Origin: Calidithermus chliarophilus DSM 9957
Lineage (GTDB): Bacteria; Deinococcota; Deinococci; Deinococcales; Thermaceae
Direction of reading: 5' to 3'
Length of the DNA stretch: 51,808 nucleotides
Assembly (NCBI RefSeq): GCF_000430045.1
Contig: NZ_KE387027.1
Location: forward strand, 667,050 to 718,857
Shown here: positions 8,213-16,618 of the stretch, piece by piece
Position numbering within the stretch: the first letter of the stretch is position 1
Layout: the number at the start of each line of letters is the position of its first letter
Program-made: the position numbers and the translations under genes
Notes under the pieces: model-generated
Seen by the model: the letters and a program-made list of their open reading frames with translations, nothing else
Databases searched by the model: none
Told to the model about the DNA's origin: nothing

Positions 8213-9479
8213 GTTTCACCTCCCAGGGGAAGTGGCGCGCCACCAGCGCGGCCAGCGTCAGGGCCACGAAGGGGATCACGCCCATGAAGAAGCGGAAGGC
8301 CTCGCCCGCCTGGGTGCCGGGGTTGGCGCCACTGTAGTAGCCGAACAGCGGGCCCAGCAGGGCGAAGCACAGCCCCAGCAGCACCCCCGAGATGCGGGTG
8401 ATGAAGCCGTAGACGCTGTAGTAGATGGCCTCGCGGCGCCGCTGGGTGGCGTCGGCGTCGCGGTCGATGATCTCGGCCAGCACGATCTCGCCCAGCACGC
8501 TCACCCCGCTGTAGCCCACGGCGAGGAGGCAGCCGATGGCGATGGCGCCGTAGAGGTTGAGGGGCAGGGCGAAGAGCAGGCTGGCCGAGGCGAACAACGT
8601 GATCGCCAGGATCCACGCGGGCTTGATGCCGCGCCACAGCGCCACCCGCGCCCACACCGCCACCAGCGGCAGCGAGAGGATGAACACCGGCCCCAGCAGC
8701 AGCGAGGCCTGGCTGTCGGGCAGGCCCAGGGCGTACTTGACGTAGAAGGGGATCCCGGCCTGCAGCAGGCCCAGCACCAGGCTGATCAGGCTCCCGGCGG
8801 CGGCGAAGACCCAGAAGGGGCGGTTGCTGAGGGTGATGCGGAAGGCCTCGACCAGCCCCAGGGGCTCGGGGGCCTGGGCCTGGGGGTCCTCGCGGGTGCT
8901 GGCGATGGTGAAGCTCACCAGCAAGATCCCCACCGCCGCGCAGACCACCGCCATGCCGGTGAAGCCCAACTGGTCCTTGAGCAGGGGCACCAGCACCACC
9001 GCCAGCAGCAGCCCCACCACCTGAAAAGCCTGCTTGACCGCGCTGGCCCTGGCCCGGGCGTCGGGGCTGCGGAAGAGCTCGGGGAAGAGGGCGGAGTAGT
9101 TGGTCCAGGTCATGGCCGCCGCCGTCTCGAAGAGCAGGATGCCGACGAGGAAGTAGTAAAACAGCAGCCCGCTCTCGCGGATCGCCTCGGGCGGGGAGAA
9201 GACCACCACCAGCATCAGCATGTACAGCGGCAGCCCCGCCATCAGCCAGGGGCGGCGCCGGCCCAGGCGGCTTTTGGTGCGGTCGGACCAGTAGGCGAAG
9301 AAGGGGTCGTTGAAGGCGTCCCAGACCGAGTAGACCGTGCGCGCCAGCGCCAGCAGCGCGGCCGCGAGCCCCAGGAAGTCGGTGTAGAAGTACCACAGGT
9401 ACAGCCCGAAGGCCTGCCCGGGGAAGGTCAGGCCCAGCATCCCGATGCCGTAGGTCAGGGGCGTGCCTCGAGTGCTCAT
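8187..9479 (-). CDS. GPH-family sugar:cation symporter
   Basis: A 430-residue membrane carrier of the glycoside-pentoside-hexuronide:cation symporter family (MelB/LacS type), with about twelve transmembrane segments. The family hallmark VWDAFNDPFFAYWSDRTKSR is near residues 48-67, followed by GRRRPW. It probably imports melibiose, lactose or a related galactoside using a sodium or proton gradient. It shares an operon with an ATP-driven importer for what seems to be the same class of sugars. The start is placed at the ATG (9479) that overlaps the deacetylase stop as ATGA; an upstream in-frame ATG at 9494 lies inside that gene. Confidence 0.88.
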   Translation of the reverse strand: MSTRGTPLTYGIGMLGLTFPGQAFGLYLWYFYTDFLGLAAALLALARTVYSVWDAFNDPFFAYWSDRTKSRLGRRRPWLMAGLPLYMLMLVVVFSPPEAIRESGLLFYYFLVGILLFETAAAMTWTNYSALFPELFRSPDARARASAVKQAFQVVGLLLAVVLVPLLKDQLGFTGMAVVCAAVGILLVSFTIASTREDPQAQAPEPLGLVEAFRITLSNRPFWVFAAAGSLISLVLGLLQAGIPFYVKYALGLPDSQASLLLGPVFILSLPLVAVWARVALWRGIKPAWILAITLFASASLLFALPLNLYGAIAIGCLLAVGYSGVSVLGEIVLAEIIDRDADATQRRREAIYYSVYGFITRISGVLLGLCFALLGPLFGYYSGANPGTQAGEAFRFFMGVIPFVALTLAALVARHFPWEVKRATDLRRT

Positions 9480-10285
9480 ACCGCTCCTCTCCATACTTCC
9501 CGTACCTCCCGCCAGGTCAGGAGCTCGAACTCGCCGATCACCCGCCGCACCTCGGGGTCCTTGAGGGCCTCGAGGTCGGCCTTGCGGCCCTGCCAGTCGC
9601 CCAGGGACTGCCCCTCGGCGTCGGCACAGGCGGCGTGGTGGATGAGCTGGTAGACCCCGGCGCCCAGGCCCGACAGCGCCTGCAAGTACCACTCCCGCCG
9701 CTGCTGGGGGGGAACGCCGTAGCCGTCCACCACCGTCACCTGCGGCAGGGCCGAGCGCTCGCGCAGGGCCTGCAGGGCGGCGAGGAAGTCGGGGGGCAGG
9801 CGGACGTCGTCGAGGTTGCCCGGGATGAGCGCGGGCAGCCGGTGCTCCTCGGCCAGCCGCACGTAGATCTCGGCCAGGTCGGGGCGCAGCAGCGCGCCCA
9901 TGTGCGAGTCGAGGTGGGTCACGTCGAAGGCCCGCAGGGCCGCCTCGATCTGCGCGCGCAGCTCGGCCTCGACCTCGGCCGCCACCAGGCGCGGCCAGGC
10001 GTCCTCGAGGGTGCGCCAGAACAGGCCCTGGGGGTTGCGCAGGCTCGAGCCCGGGCTCAGGGGGTGCAAGCGCATGGAGTCCTGGCCGCTGGTGAGCGTC
10101 AGGTGCACCCCCAGGTCGGGGCCCGACACCTCGCCCACGCAGCAGCCCATCATCATCACCGAGCCGGTGGGGAAGCCCAGCTCGCGGTAGGCCCGGTTCT
10201 GGGCGCGGCTCAGCCCCAGGTCGTCGTGGTGTACGATCAGGGCCCGCTTGCCCTGGAGTCCCAGCTTGATCCACAGTTCGTTCAC
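9476..10285 (-). CDS. YdjC/ChbG-family carbohydrate deacetylase
   Basis: A 269-residue member of the YdjC family, metal-dependent deacetylases of which E. coli ChbG removes acetyl groups from chitooligosaccharides. HHDDLGLS near residue 20 provides the catalytic and metal-binding aspartates, and THLDSHMG supplies metal-binding histidines. I chose the GTG at 10285 because GGAGG lies five bases upstream and GTGA overlaps the stop of the beta-galactosidase gene; a GTG 12 bases further upstream lacks these. Its place in the operon suggests the imported sugar may be N- or O-acetylated, which is inference. Confidence 0.82.
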   Translation of the reverse strand: MNELWIKLGLQGKRALIVHHDDLGLSRAQNRAYRELGFPTGSVMMMGCCVGEVSGPDLGVHLTLTSGQDSMRLHPLSPGSSLRNPQGLFWRTLEDAWPRLVAAEVEAELRAQIEAALRAFDVTHLDSHMGALLRPDLAEIYVRLAEEHRLPALIPGNLDDVRLPPDFLAALQALRERSALPQVTVVDGYGVPPQQRREWYLQALSGLGAGVYQLIHHAACADAEGQSLGDWQGRKADLEALKDPEVRRVIGEFELLTWREVREVWRGAV

Positions 10286-12222
10286 GTGCGCCTCCACGCA
10301 CTGACCCCGTAGGCATCTACGGTAGGCCCGCCCAGGACGAACTCGGCGCCTTCGGGAGCGGGAACAGCCTGGGGGTGGGGTGCGTAGTTGAAGGCGAAGG
10401 TGAGATCACCGCGCTGCCGCAGGCGCAGGCCCTCGGGCAGGGGGTGAGCGCGGAGGCCCAGGCTGCCGGCCAGGCGTCCCAGGTAGGCGACGAGGAACTC
10501 CCGGGTGGGCCAGAAGGCCAGGTAGCGGAGGTTATTGTTCTGGAAAATCGCGCCCTTGCCATCAGCAAAATTGCCTATCGGCTCGAGCGCCGTCTCGACC
10601 CACTCGCGCCAGACGGACGAGCGGTAGCGCCCCCCCTCCCACTCGACCTCGAAGTCCACGCCCGGCCGCAGCGACTCGACCCGCACCACCTTGACGGGCA
10701 GCAGCGCTTGCAGCGGCCCCGGGGGCAGCTCGGGGGGGATGCCCAGGAATTCGGTCTTGGAGCCCGTGCGCGGCCCGAGCACGACGGCGGCCTGGGCGGA
10801 GCGCAGGGCCTCCAGCATTTCCTCCCGCACGATGGGCGTGCTGGGCACCACCACCAGGCGGTAGCCCTCGAGGCTCCCCCCCGGCCTCACGAAGTCCACG
10901 TCCAGGCCGAGCGAGCGCAGCGCCTGGTAGAAGGTCCAGGCCAGGTCGCGGTAGTTGAACTCCTGGCCCTGGGGCTGGGCGCGGTAGAGCCAGTCGGCCT
11001 CGTAGTCGAAGACCAGGGCCACGGGGGCTGGGTGGGTGGGGGGCAGCTCGAGCGTCCCCAGCTCCCGGGCCACCCGCTCGGCCTCGAAGTAGCCCACGTC
11101 GGGCTGGAAGTCGGGGCGGTTGAGCCCGGCGTGGAACTGCTCCTGGGCCTGGGGGAACTGCCGCCAGCGGAAGTAGCTCACCACCTCGGCCCCGTGGGCA
11201 AAGGCCTCCCAGGTCCAAAGCCGCACCATGCCGGGGGCGGGCGAGGGGTTGTGGGCCGCCCAGTTGACCGGCCCCGGCTGCTGCTCCATCACCCACCAGC
11301 GCCCCTTGACGCCGCGGTAGAGGTCGTGGTGGAAGGCGGCCATGTCGGGGTGGCCGGTGCGGGCGTAGCGCACCTTGTCCTGCTGGCTCACCGGCAGCAC
11401 GTCCATGTCGGTGAAGCCCAGCGGGTAGCTGTCCCAGCTCGCGACGTCGAGGTCTTCGGCCAGCTTGAAGTGGTCGAAGTCGGGGGTGTAGCCCATGAAG
11501 TTGTGGGCGATGAAGCGCCCCGGCGAGTGCGCGCGCAGGATCTCGACCTGCGCGCGGTTGTAGGCCGCGACCTGGTCGGAGGAGAAGCGGTAGAAGTCGA
11601 GCCAGTGGGAGGGGTTGGCCTCGGTGACGGTGAGGTTGGGCAGCTCGACCTCTTCGAAGCTCTGGTACTCCATGCTCCAGAAGACGTTGCCCCAGGCCGC
11701 GTTGAGCGCGCCGACGTCGCCGTAGCGGGCCCTCAGCCACTCCCTAAACGCCCGCAGGTCTTCGGGGCCGTAGCTGCGGGTGGTGTCGTGGCAGCCGTAC
11801 TCGTTATCGACCTGCCAGCCCGCCACGTGGGGGTGGGTGCCGTAGCGCCGGGCGAAGAGGGTGGCGATGCGGCGGGAGTGCTCGAGGTAGCTTCGGCTGG
11901 AGAAGGTGTAGTGCCGCCTCGAGCCGAACTTGCGCACCCGGCCCTGGACGTCGTAAGCCAGGACGTCGGGGTGCTTGTCGACGAGCCACTTGGGCGGGGT
12001 GGGGGTGGGGGTGCCCAGCACCACCTTGAGCCCCTCGCGGCCCAGGGTCTCGATGGCGTCGTCGAGCCACTCGAACTCGAGGTGCCCCTCACGGGGCTCG
12101 ACGCGGCTCCAGCCAAACTCGCCGACGCGCACGTAGGTCAGGCCCAGCTCCCGCATCCTCCGGGCGTCCTCGGCCCAGCGCTCGCGGGGCCAGTGTTCGG
12201 GGTAGTAGCACACGCCTAGCAT
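10282..12222 (-). CDS. Beta-galactosidase, GH42
   Basis: A 646-residue family 42 glycoside hydrolase. It begins [11 protein letters not shown], the family N-terminus. The acid/base Glu141 is in [11 protein letters not shown] and the nucleophile Glu313 in [11 protein letters not shown]; the Thermus sp. A4 enzyme uses Glu141 and Glu312. The barrel is followed by a trimerisation domain (about residues 395-590) and a small C-terminal beta domain, giving normal length. No signal peptide is seen, so it acts inside the cell on imported beta-galactosides. It starts 135 bp after the second permease gene, and that gap contains a short heptad array. Confidence 0.95.
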   Translation of the reverse strand: MLGVCYYPEHWPRERWAEDARRMRELGLTYVRVGEFGWSRVEPREGHLEFEWLDDAIETLGREGLKVVLGTPTPTPPKWLVDKHPDVLAYDVQGRVRKFGSRRHYTFSSRSYLEHSRRIATLFARRYGTHPHVAGWQVDNEYGCHDTTRSYGPEDLRAFREWLRARYGDVGALNAAWGNVFWSMEYQSFEEVELPNLTVTEANPSHWLDFYRFSSDQVAAYNRAQVEILRAHSPGRFIAHNFMGYTPDFDHFKLAEDLDVASWDSYPLGFTDMDVLPVSQQDKVRYARTGHPDMAAFHHDLYRGVKGRWWVMEQQPGPVNWAAHNPSPAPGMVRLWTWEAFAHGAEVVSYFRWRQFPQAQEQFHAGLNRPDFQPDVGYFEAERVARELGTLELPPTHPAPVALVFDYEADWLYRAQPQGQEFNYRDLAWTFYQALRSLGLDVDFVRPGGSLEGYRLVVVPSTPIVREEMLEALRSAQAAVVLGPRTGSKTEFLGIPPELPPGPLQALLPVKVVRVESLRPGVDFEVEWEGGRYRSSVWREWVETALEPIGNFADGKGAIFQNNNLRYLAFWPTREFLVAYLGRLAGSLGLRAHPLPEGLRLRQRGDLTFAFNYAPHPQAVPAPEGAEFVLGGPTVDAYGVSAWRRT

Positions 12223-12312
12223 CCGGTCCTCACAGGTAGGTCTCGACGAAGTTCATAAGGGCTGAAATCCGGGCGAAAGCGGGAACTCAGGGGTGTTGGG
12301 CGCTGGGCCGCC

Positions 12313-12333
12313 ATCGGCCATCGGCTACCGGCA
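12313..12333. repeat. Short heptad array inside the gal operon
   Basis: Three 7-bp units (ATCGGCC, ATCGGCT, ACCGGCA) in the 135-bp spacer between the permease gene and the GH42 gene. Confidence 0.7.
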
Positions 12334-12357
12334 TTTTTCGCCTCCGGCGACCCCATG

Positions 12358-13194
12358 TCAGTCCTTCACCCCCCCCGCCGCGATCCCCGCGATGAACTGC
12401 CGCTGCAGGAAGATGAAGAGGATCAGGAAGGGCACCGTCATCAGCACCGCGCCCACCATGATCCCGCCCCAGCTCACCCGCGTGAGCCCGATCAGCGAGC
12501 CCAGCGCCACCGGGGCGGTGAGGGCGGCCTTGTTGTCGGGGGAGAGCACCAGCAAGGGCCAGAGGTAGTCGTTCCAGGCGGTGAGGAAGAGGATGAGGGA
12601 GAGCGCGGCCATGGCCGGGCGCACCAGCGGCAGGGCGATCTGGAAGAAGATGCGCCACTCCCCGGCCCCGTCGATGCGGGCGGCCTCGAGCAGGCTGCTG
12701 GGCAGGCTGAGGAAGCTTTGGCGCATGTAGAACACCCCCAGGCTGTTGGCCAAGGCGGGCAGCACCACCGCCCAGTAGGTGTTGGTGATCTTGAACTCCC
12801 GCGCGATGAGGATGTACTGCGGGATCACCACCACGAAGTAGGGGATGGTGAGGGTGGCGATGACGATGGTGAACAGCGCGGTGCTCCCCCAGAAGCGGAA
12901 GCGGGCGAAGGCGTAGCCCGCCAGGCTGGTCAGCAGCACCGAGAGCACCGTGTAGATGAGCGAGACGGCGATGCTGTTGAGCAGGGTGCGCGAGAAGTTG
13001 GTGTCGGCGTTGAGGTTTTGCAGGTTGGTGAAGAAGTCGCCGCCCGGCAGGAGGGGGGTGGGGGTGCTGAAGATGTCCCGCTCCGGCAGCGTCGAGAAGA
13101 CGAACATCAGCCACAGCGGGGCGAGCCACAGCAGGGCCAGGGGCACCAAAAACACGTGCAGCCAGATCGAGCGGATGAACTGCTGGCGGCGCAT
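12358..13194 (-). CDS. Sugar ABC transporter permease, MalG type (galactoside system)
   Basis: A 278-residue inner-membrane subunit of a CUT1-family carbohydrate importer with six predicted transmembrane segments. The EAA loop that docks the ATPase reads EAARIDGAGEWRIFFQ near residues 182-197. It starts directly at the stop of the MalF-type gene (TGA then ATG, no gap). It precedes the galactosidase genes, so a galactoside is the likely cargo. No ATPase gene is linked; in Thermus one MalK-like ATPase serves several importers, and the same is inferred here. Confidence 0.9.
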   Translation of the reverse strand: MRRQQFIRSIWLHVFLVPLALLWLAPLWLMFVFSTLPERDIFSTPTPLLPGGDFFTNLQNLNADTNFSRTLLNSIAVSLIYTVLSVLLTSLAGYAFARFRFWGSTALFTIVIATLTIPYFVVVIPQYILIAREFKITNTYWAVVLPALANSLGVFYMRQSFLSLPSSLLEAARIDGAGEWRIFFQIALPLVRPAMAALSLILFLTAWNDYLWPLLVLSPDNKAALTAPVALGSLIGLTRVSWGGIMVGAVLMTVPFLILFIFLQRQFIAGIAAGGVKD

Positions 13195-14046
13195 TCAGTC
13201 CCTCCCGAAGAAGCGGAGCTGCATCAGCGAGAACACCGCCGCCAACAGCGCCACCGTGTAGGCGATGGCGGAGGCGTAGCCGAAGTTGAAGCTGCGGAAG
13301 CCCTGCTGGTAGAGGTAGGTGCCCAGCGTCATGGTGGCGGTGCCGGGGCCGGAGTTGGTGATGAGGAAGGGCTCGGTGAAGAGCTGCAGCGTGCCGATGA
13401 TCGAGAGCACGAAGCAGAACAGCAGCACCGGCCGGATGCCCGGCAGCGTGATCCGCAAGAACTGCTGCCAGGGGGTCGCCCCGTCGATGGCGGCGGCCTC
13501 GTAGATGTCCTTGGGGATGCTCTGCAGGCCCGCCAGGATGATGATGGCGTTGTAGCCAGTCCAGCGCCAGGTGACCACCAGGATGATGACGGTCATGGCC
13601 GGGCCCGGCGCGTACAGCCAGTCCACCGGGCCCAGCCCCAGCGCCTTCAGGCCCGAGTTGACCGCGCCGAAGTCGGTGTTGAAGATCAGGCGGAACACGG
13701 CGGAGTAGGCCACCGCGCCCACCACCACCGGGGCGAAGAAGGCGAAGCGGAAGAGGGGTCTGAATTTGAGCAGTTGCGAGTTGAGGGCCACGGCCAGCGC
13801 GGTGGCGAGGGCCAGCATCAGCGGCACCTGGATGAGCAGGATCAAAAAGGTGTTGCGAAGGGCGTCTTGAAAGGTGGCGTCTTGAAAAATGCGCCCCCAG
13901 TTGACCCCGGGGTTCCACGCCCAGGGGAAGGAGCGCGTGTCGAGAAAGGACAGGTAGATCGAATAGAGGATGGGCCAGGCCCAGAAAACGCCGAAGATGA
14001 GCAGGTAGGGGAGCAGAAAGGTATAGGGGGTCAGGTTCCTCCGCAC
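13195..14046 (-). CDS. Sugar ABC transporter permease, MalF type (galactoside system)
   Basis: A 283-residue CUT1-family permease with six predicted transmembrane helices, partner of the MalG-type protein encoded next. The EAA loop reads EAAAIDGATPWQQFLR near residues 186-201. The GTG start has GGAGG four bases upstream. A strong GC hairpin (14084-14111) lies between this gene and the binding-protein gene before it, and would lower permease expression relative to the binding protein. Confidence 0.9.
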   Translation of the reverse strand: MRRNLTPYTFLLPYLLIFGVFWAWPILYSIYLSFLDTRSFPWAWNPGVNWGRIFQDATFQDALRNTFLILLIQVPLMLALATALAVALNSQLLKFRPLFRFAFFAPVVVGAVAYSAVFRLIFNTDFGAVNSGLKALGLGPVDWLYAPGPAMTVIILVVTWRWTGYNAIIILAGLQSIPKDIYEAAAIDGATPWQQFLRITLPGIRPVLLFCFVLSIIGTLQLFTEPFLITNSGPGTATMTLGTYLYQQGFRSFNFGYASAIAYTVALLAAVFSLMQLRFFGRD

Positions 14047-14083
14047 AGCTCCTCCACAGGGGACGGGGTGGGGGCTTTAGAAA

Positions 14084-14111
14084 GAGGGGTGGGGCAAACC
14101 CCCCACCCCTC
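14084..14111 (-). terminator. Attenuating hairpin between binding-protein and permease genes
   Basis: GAGGGGTGGGG (14084-14094) pairs perfectly with CCCCACCCCTC (14101-14111) around a 6-nt loop. On the minus-strand transcript it is followed by UUUCU, so it could be a partial terminator or a barrier to 3' decay. Confidence 0.65.
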
Positions 14112-14122
14112 CCGCTCGAGGC

Positions 14123-15394
14123 CTACTTGGCGACGGGCAACCCGGTCGCGGACGAGATCTGCTTGGCGGCGTTGTCCAGGGCTTCCTTGGCGCTCTTGAC
14201 CCGGCCGGCCACGTAGTCGGCCTGGGCCTTGACCACGATCTGGCGGGCTTCCTGGAAGTACTGGGTGCCGCGGGCCTGGGGCACGTCGCCCAGGGTGTCG
14301 AGGATGGTCTTCCAGACGGTCTGGCCGCCCCAGTACTTGCTCGCGGCGTTGACGTAGGGGTCCTTGAGGGCGGGCAGGTAGGAGGGCACGAGGCCGTACT
14401 CCTTGAGCATGGTCACCTGGCCCTCGGTGGTGGCGAGCGCGTGGCGGATGAAGGCCCAGGCGGCGGCCTTGTTCTTGGAGGAGGCGGGCAGGGCCAGGGC
14501 CGAGCCGCCCAGGTTGGCCGCGCGCACCCCGCCCTTCTTGGCGGCGGGCATGCGGAAGACGCCCCACTTGCCCTCGAGCTCGGGCGCGTTGGAGCGGATG
14601 GTGCCCTCGTACCAGCCGCCGAACATGCTGGTAGCCACCTTGCCGGCCTTGAAGGCCTGGATCTGCTCGTTCCAGCCGCCCTGCATCACCACGCCCGAGT
14701 CGATGAGCTTCTTGACGGTCTCGAGCGCGGTCACGCAGCCGGGCTTGTTGACGGTCACGCTCTTGGCGTCGTTGGAGAAGTAGAAGCAGCCGTTCTGGTT
14801 GGCGAGCATGCGGAACCACTCGTCGTCGGTGCCGTTGGCGATGACGCCCACCTTGGCGCCGGTCGCGGCGACGATCTTCTTGCCGGCTGCGATGTAGTCG
14901 TCCCAGGTCTCGATGGAGTCGGGGTTGACGCCGGCTTTCTGGTAGAGGTCGCGGCGGTAGAACATCATCACGGGGCCGGAGTCCCAGGGCATGGCGTAGG
15001 TCTTGTTGCCCACCTGGAGCTCGGTCCACTTGAAGGCCGGGAAGTTGCCCTTGAAGGCGTTGGCGCTGGGGGCGAGGGTGTTGAGGTCGGTGAAGCAGTT
15101 CGGGAAGCGGGCCCAGAACACCTCGGCCTCGTTGTTCTCCACCGAGTACACGTCGGGCAGGTCGGTCCCGCCGGCTGCACAGCCCGAGAGGCCCTTGTCG
15201 TAGACCTGCTGGTTGCCCAGGTCGACGATGTTGACCTTGACGTTGGGGTACTGCTTGTTGAAGCTGGGCACCGTAGCCTGGAGCGCCTTGGCCGCGATGT
15301 CCCACGACCACACCGTAATCTCGCCACTGATGTTGCCCTGAGCCATGCCCAGGCTCGCGGCAACCATCCCTAGGGTCATCAGCCGTTTGACCAT
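14123..15394 (-). CDS. Extracellular sugar-binding protein (galactoside ABC system)
   Basis: A 423-residue periplasmic solute-binding protein of the CUT1/MalE class. A Sec signal peptide covers about the first 20 residues (MVKRLMTLGMVAASLGMAQG) with an Ala-Gln-Gly cleavage region and no lipobox. The mature protein has ISGEITVWSWDI and many Trp and Tyr residues that could stack on sugars. I chose the ATG at 15394, behind GGAGGAG, over an in-frame ATG at 15457 that lies outside the signal-peptide context. First gene of the galactoside operon, behind a good promoter. Bound sugar inferred from the downstream galactosidases. Confidence 0.9.
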   Translation of the reverse strand: MVKRLMTLGMVAASLGMAQGNISGEITVWSWDIAAKALQATVPSFNKQYPNVKVNIVDLGNQQVYDKGLSGCAAGGTDLPDVYSVENNEAEVFWARFPNCFTDLNTLAPSANAFKGNFPAFKWTELQVGNKTYAMPWDSGPVMMFYRRDLYQKAGVNPDSIETWDDYIAAGKKIVAATGAKVGVIANGTDDEWFRMLANQNGCFYFSNDAKSVTVNKPGCVTALETVKKLIDSGVVMQGGWNEQIQAFKAGKVATSMFGGWYEGTIRSNAPELEGKWGVFRMPAAKKGGVRAANLGGSALALPASSKNKAAAWAFIRHALATTEGQVTMLKEYGLVPSYLPALKDPYVNAASKYWGGQTVWKTILDTLGDVPQARGTQYFQEARQIVVKAQADYVAGRVKSAKEALDNAAKQISSATGLPVAK

Positions 15395-15512
15395 AAAACT
15401 CTCCTCCCGGAATCCGAACAATGCCCCTCGCGGGCACCCTGGTTGAACCACGCACAAGCCCGACCCAGTCAGCGAAACGCGTCGGTTAATGGGCGGCTTG
15501 GGGTTCAGGCGG

Positions 15513-15541
15513 AGTCTACCTAGCTTGCGTTAGCTTGTCAA
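15513..15541 (-). promoter_or_regulatory. Promoter of the galactoside operon
   Basis: On the minus strand TTGACA (15536-15541) and TAGACT (15513-15518) are 17 bp apart, the best sigma-70 promoter in the window. Transcription would start near 15505, leaving a leader of about 110 nt before the binding-protein gene. Confidence 0.8.
15521..15537 (-). promoter_or_regulatory. Direct repeat in the gal promoter spacer
   Basis: TAGCTTG occurs at 15521-15527 and again at 15531-15537, exactly one helical turn apart, between the -10 and -35 boxes. A protein bound here would block RNA polymerase, so this is a candidate repressor site. Confidence 0.5.
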
Positions 15542-15546
15542 CACCT

Positions 15547-15560
15547 TCGAAAGTTTTCGA
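15547..15560 (-). promoter_or_regulatory. Candidate DeoR-family operator upstream of the gal promoter
   Basis: TCGAAA-GT-TTTCGA is a perfect 6-2-6 palindrome five bases upstream of the -35 box. Its CTTTCG core also occurs twice in the promoter of the adjacent DeoR-type gene. DeoR-family operators are often built from TTTCG boxes. Confidence 0.6.
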
Positions 15561-15679
15561 GACGTACTAAGTGGTACCTCGGCGGGCTCGCGAAACGGCG
15601 TTCTCGCGCCCCCTCGAGGTGACGGTCGGCGAAGCAAGCGTATCCCTTCCAAGGGGCGGTATCGCCCTCCGCTACGCGG

Positions 15680-15754
15680 ATAACTTCGGTCGGCCGCCCC
15701 GCCAAGGCGGGGCGGAGCCGCCGAATGGTGACGAACTGACCGAATCTGGGATCA
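15680..15754. repeat. Hairpin plus shared MITE-end sequence (second copy)
   Basis: CCGCCCCGCC-AA-GGCGGGGCGG (15694-15715) is a perfect 10-bp palindrome, followed at 15735-15754 by ACTGACCGAATCTGGGATCA. The latter matches 19 of 20 bases of the right end of the element at 38336-38466. It sits just beyond the end of the DeoR-type gene. The rest of 15561-15680 shows only small GC stems and no gene. Confidence 0.6.
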
Positions 15755-15766
15755 CCCTGGGGCCGG

Positions 15767-16540
15767 TTAAACGGCGACCACCTCGAGCCCCGCCGCGCGG
15801 AGCTGCTCGAGGTCCTCGGCCCGGGCCTTGCGGCTGGTCACCAGCAGCCGCGCCGACTGCAAAGGGCCGATCCGGGCCGCGGCGACCTGCATCACCTTGG
15901 AGTGGTCGGCGAGGAGGATGGACTCGCGCGCCGAGCGCATCATGGCCCGCTTGATCTCGGCCTCCTGCAGGTTGGTGTTGGTGAGGCCGCGCTCGGGGTG
16001 GACCCCGTTGCAGCCGATGAAAGCCTTGTCGGCGTTGATCTCCTGCAGCAGCAGTGTGCCGTAGGGGTTGACGAGGGAGTGCTGCTGGGGCCGCAGCGTC
16101 CCCCCTGTGACGATCACGGTGACGCCGGGGTGCGACTCGAGCATGAGCGCGATGTTGAGCGCGCTGGTCACCACCACCACGTTGCGCAGCCCCTGCGGCA
16201 GGGCCTTGGCGAGCTCGGTGGTGGTGCTGCCGACGTCGAGGATGACGGTCTCGCCGTCCCGGATGAGCCCGGCGGCGTACTGCCCGATGCGCTCCTTCTC
16301 GCGGGCGTGCACCTGGCGGCTGGCCTCGAGCGGCAGCTCGAAGCGCTTGCTCTCCGAGGGCACCGCGCCGCCCCGCGTGCGCCGCAGCAGGCCGCCGCCC
16401 TCGAGGTGCTCGAGGTCGGTGCGGATGGTGACGGAGGAGACGTTGAAGTGCGAGGCGAGGTCGCTCACGCGCACCTGGCCGTCCCTGCGCAGGATGTCCA
16501 GGATCTCCCGGTGGCGCAGCGTGGCTTCCAGAGAGGGCAT
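15767..16540 (-). CDS. DeoR-family sugar-responsive repressor
   Basis: A 257-residue cytoplasmic regulator. Residues 1-55 form a winged helix (LRHREILDILRRDG, then SSVTIRTDLEHLEGGGLL, the DeoR recognition helix). The rest is the sugar-phosphate-isomerase-like sensor domain with DVGSTTTELAKAL, VTGGTLRP and CNGVHPERG, which binds phosphosugars. I chose the ATG at 16540: it lies six bases after a clear -10 box, so the mRNA is leaderless; an in-frame ATG at 16576 is upstream of that promoter. Adjacent to the galactoside operon, whose promoter carries the same CTTTCG boxes, so it likely regulates that operon and itself. Confidence 0.88.
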   Translation of the reverse strand: MPSLEATLRHREILDILRRDGQVRVSDLASHFNVSSVTIRTDLEHLEGGGLLRRTRGGAVPSESKRFELPLEASRQVHAREKERIGQYAAGLIRDGETVILDVGSTTTELAKALPQGLRNVVVVTSALNIALMLESHPGVTVIVTGGTLRPQQHSLVNPYGTLLLQEINADKAFIGCNGVHPERGLTNTNLQEAEIKRAMMRSARESILLADHSKVMQVAAARIGPLQSARLLVTSRKARAEDLEQLRAAGLEVVAV

Positions 16541-16576
16541 AGCGAAAGCATACGAAAGTTTGTACAACTTTGCCAA
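16541..16576 (-). promoter_or_regulatory. Leaderless promoter and autoregulatory boxes of the DeoR-type gene
   Basis: On the minus strand TTGGCA (16571-16576) and TATGCT (16547-16552) are 18 bp apart, and the -10 box ends six bases before the ATG. Two CTTTCG boxes 10 bp apart overlap the -10 region. Binding there would shut off the gene, consistent with autorepression. Confidence 0.65.
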
Positions 16577-16605
16577 GCCGCGCCCACCGGCGCGCGCTTT
16601 TCCGG

Positions 16606-16611
16606 TATAAC
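16606..16611 (+). promoter_or_regulatory. -10 element of the GNAT gene
   Basis: TATAAC ends seven bases before the ATG at 16619, indicating a leaderless transcript. No convincing -35 box is visible. Confidence 0.5.
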
Positions 16612-16618
16612 CGTGCCT

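Noticed and set aside
10286-10297. Upstream GTG (10297) as start of the YdjC-type gene
   Set aside because: The GTG at 10285 has GGAGG at correct spacing and a GTGA overlap with the preceding stop; the upstream GTG would place the ribosome binding site inside the protein.
12223-12357. Possible separate promoter for the GH42 gene in the 135-bp gap
   Set aside because: No paired -35/-10 boxes could be found; the gap is better explained by the heptad array.
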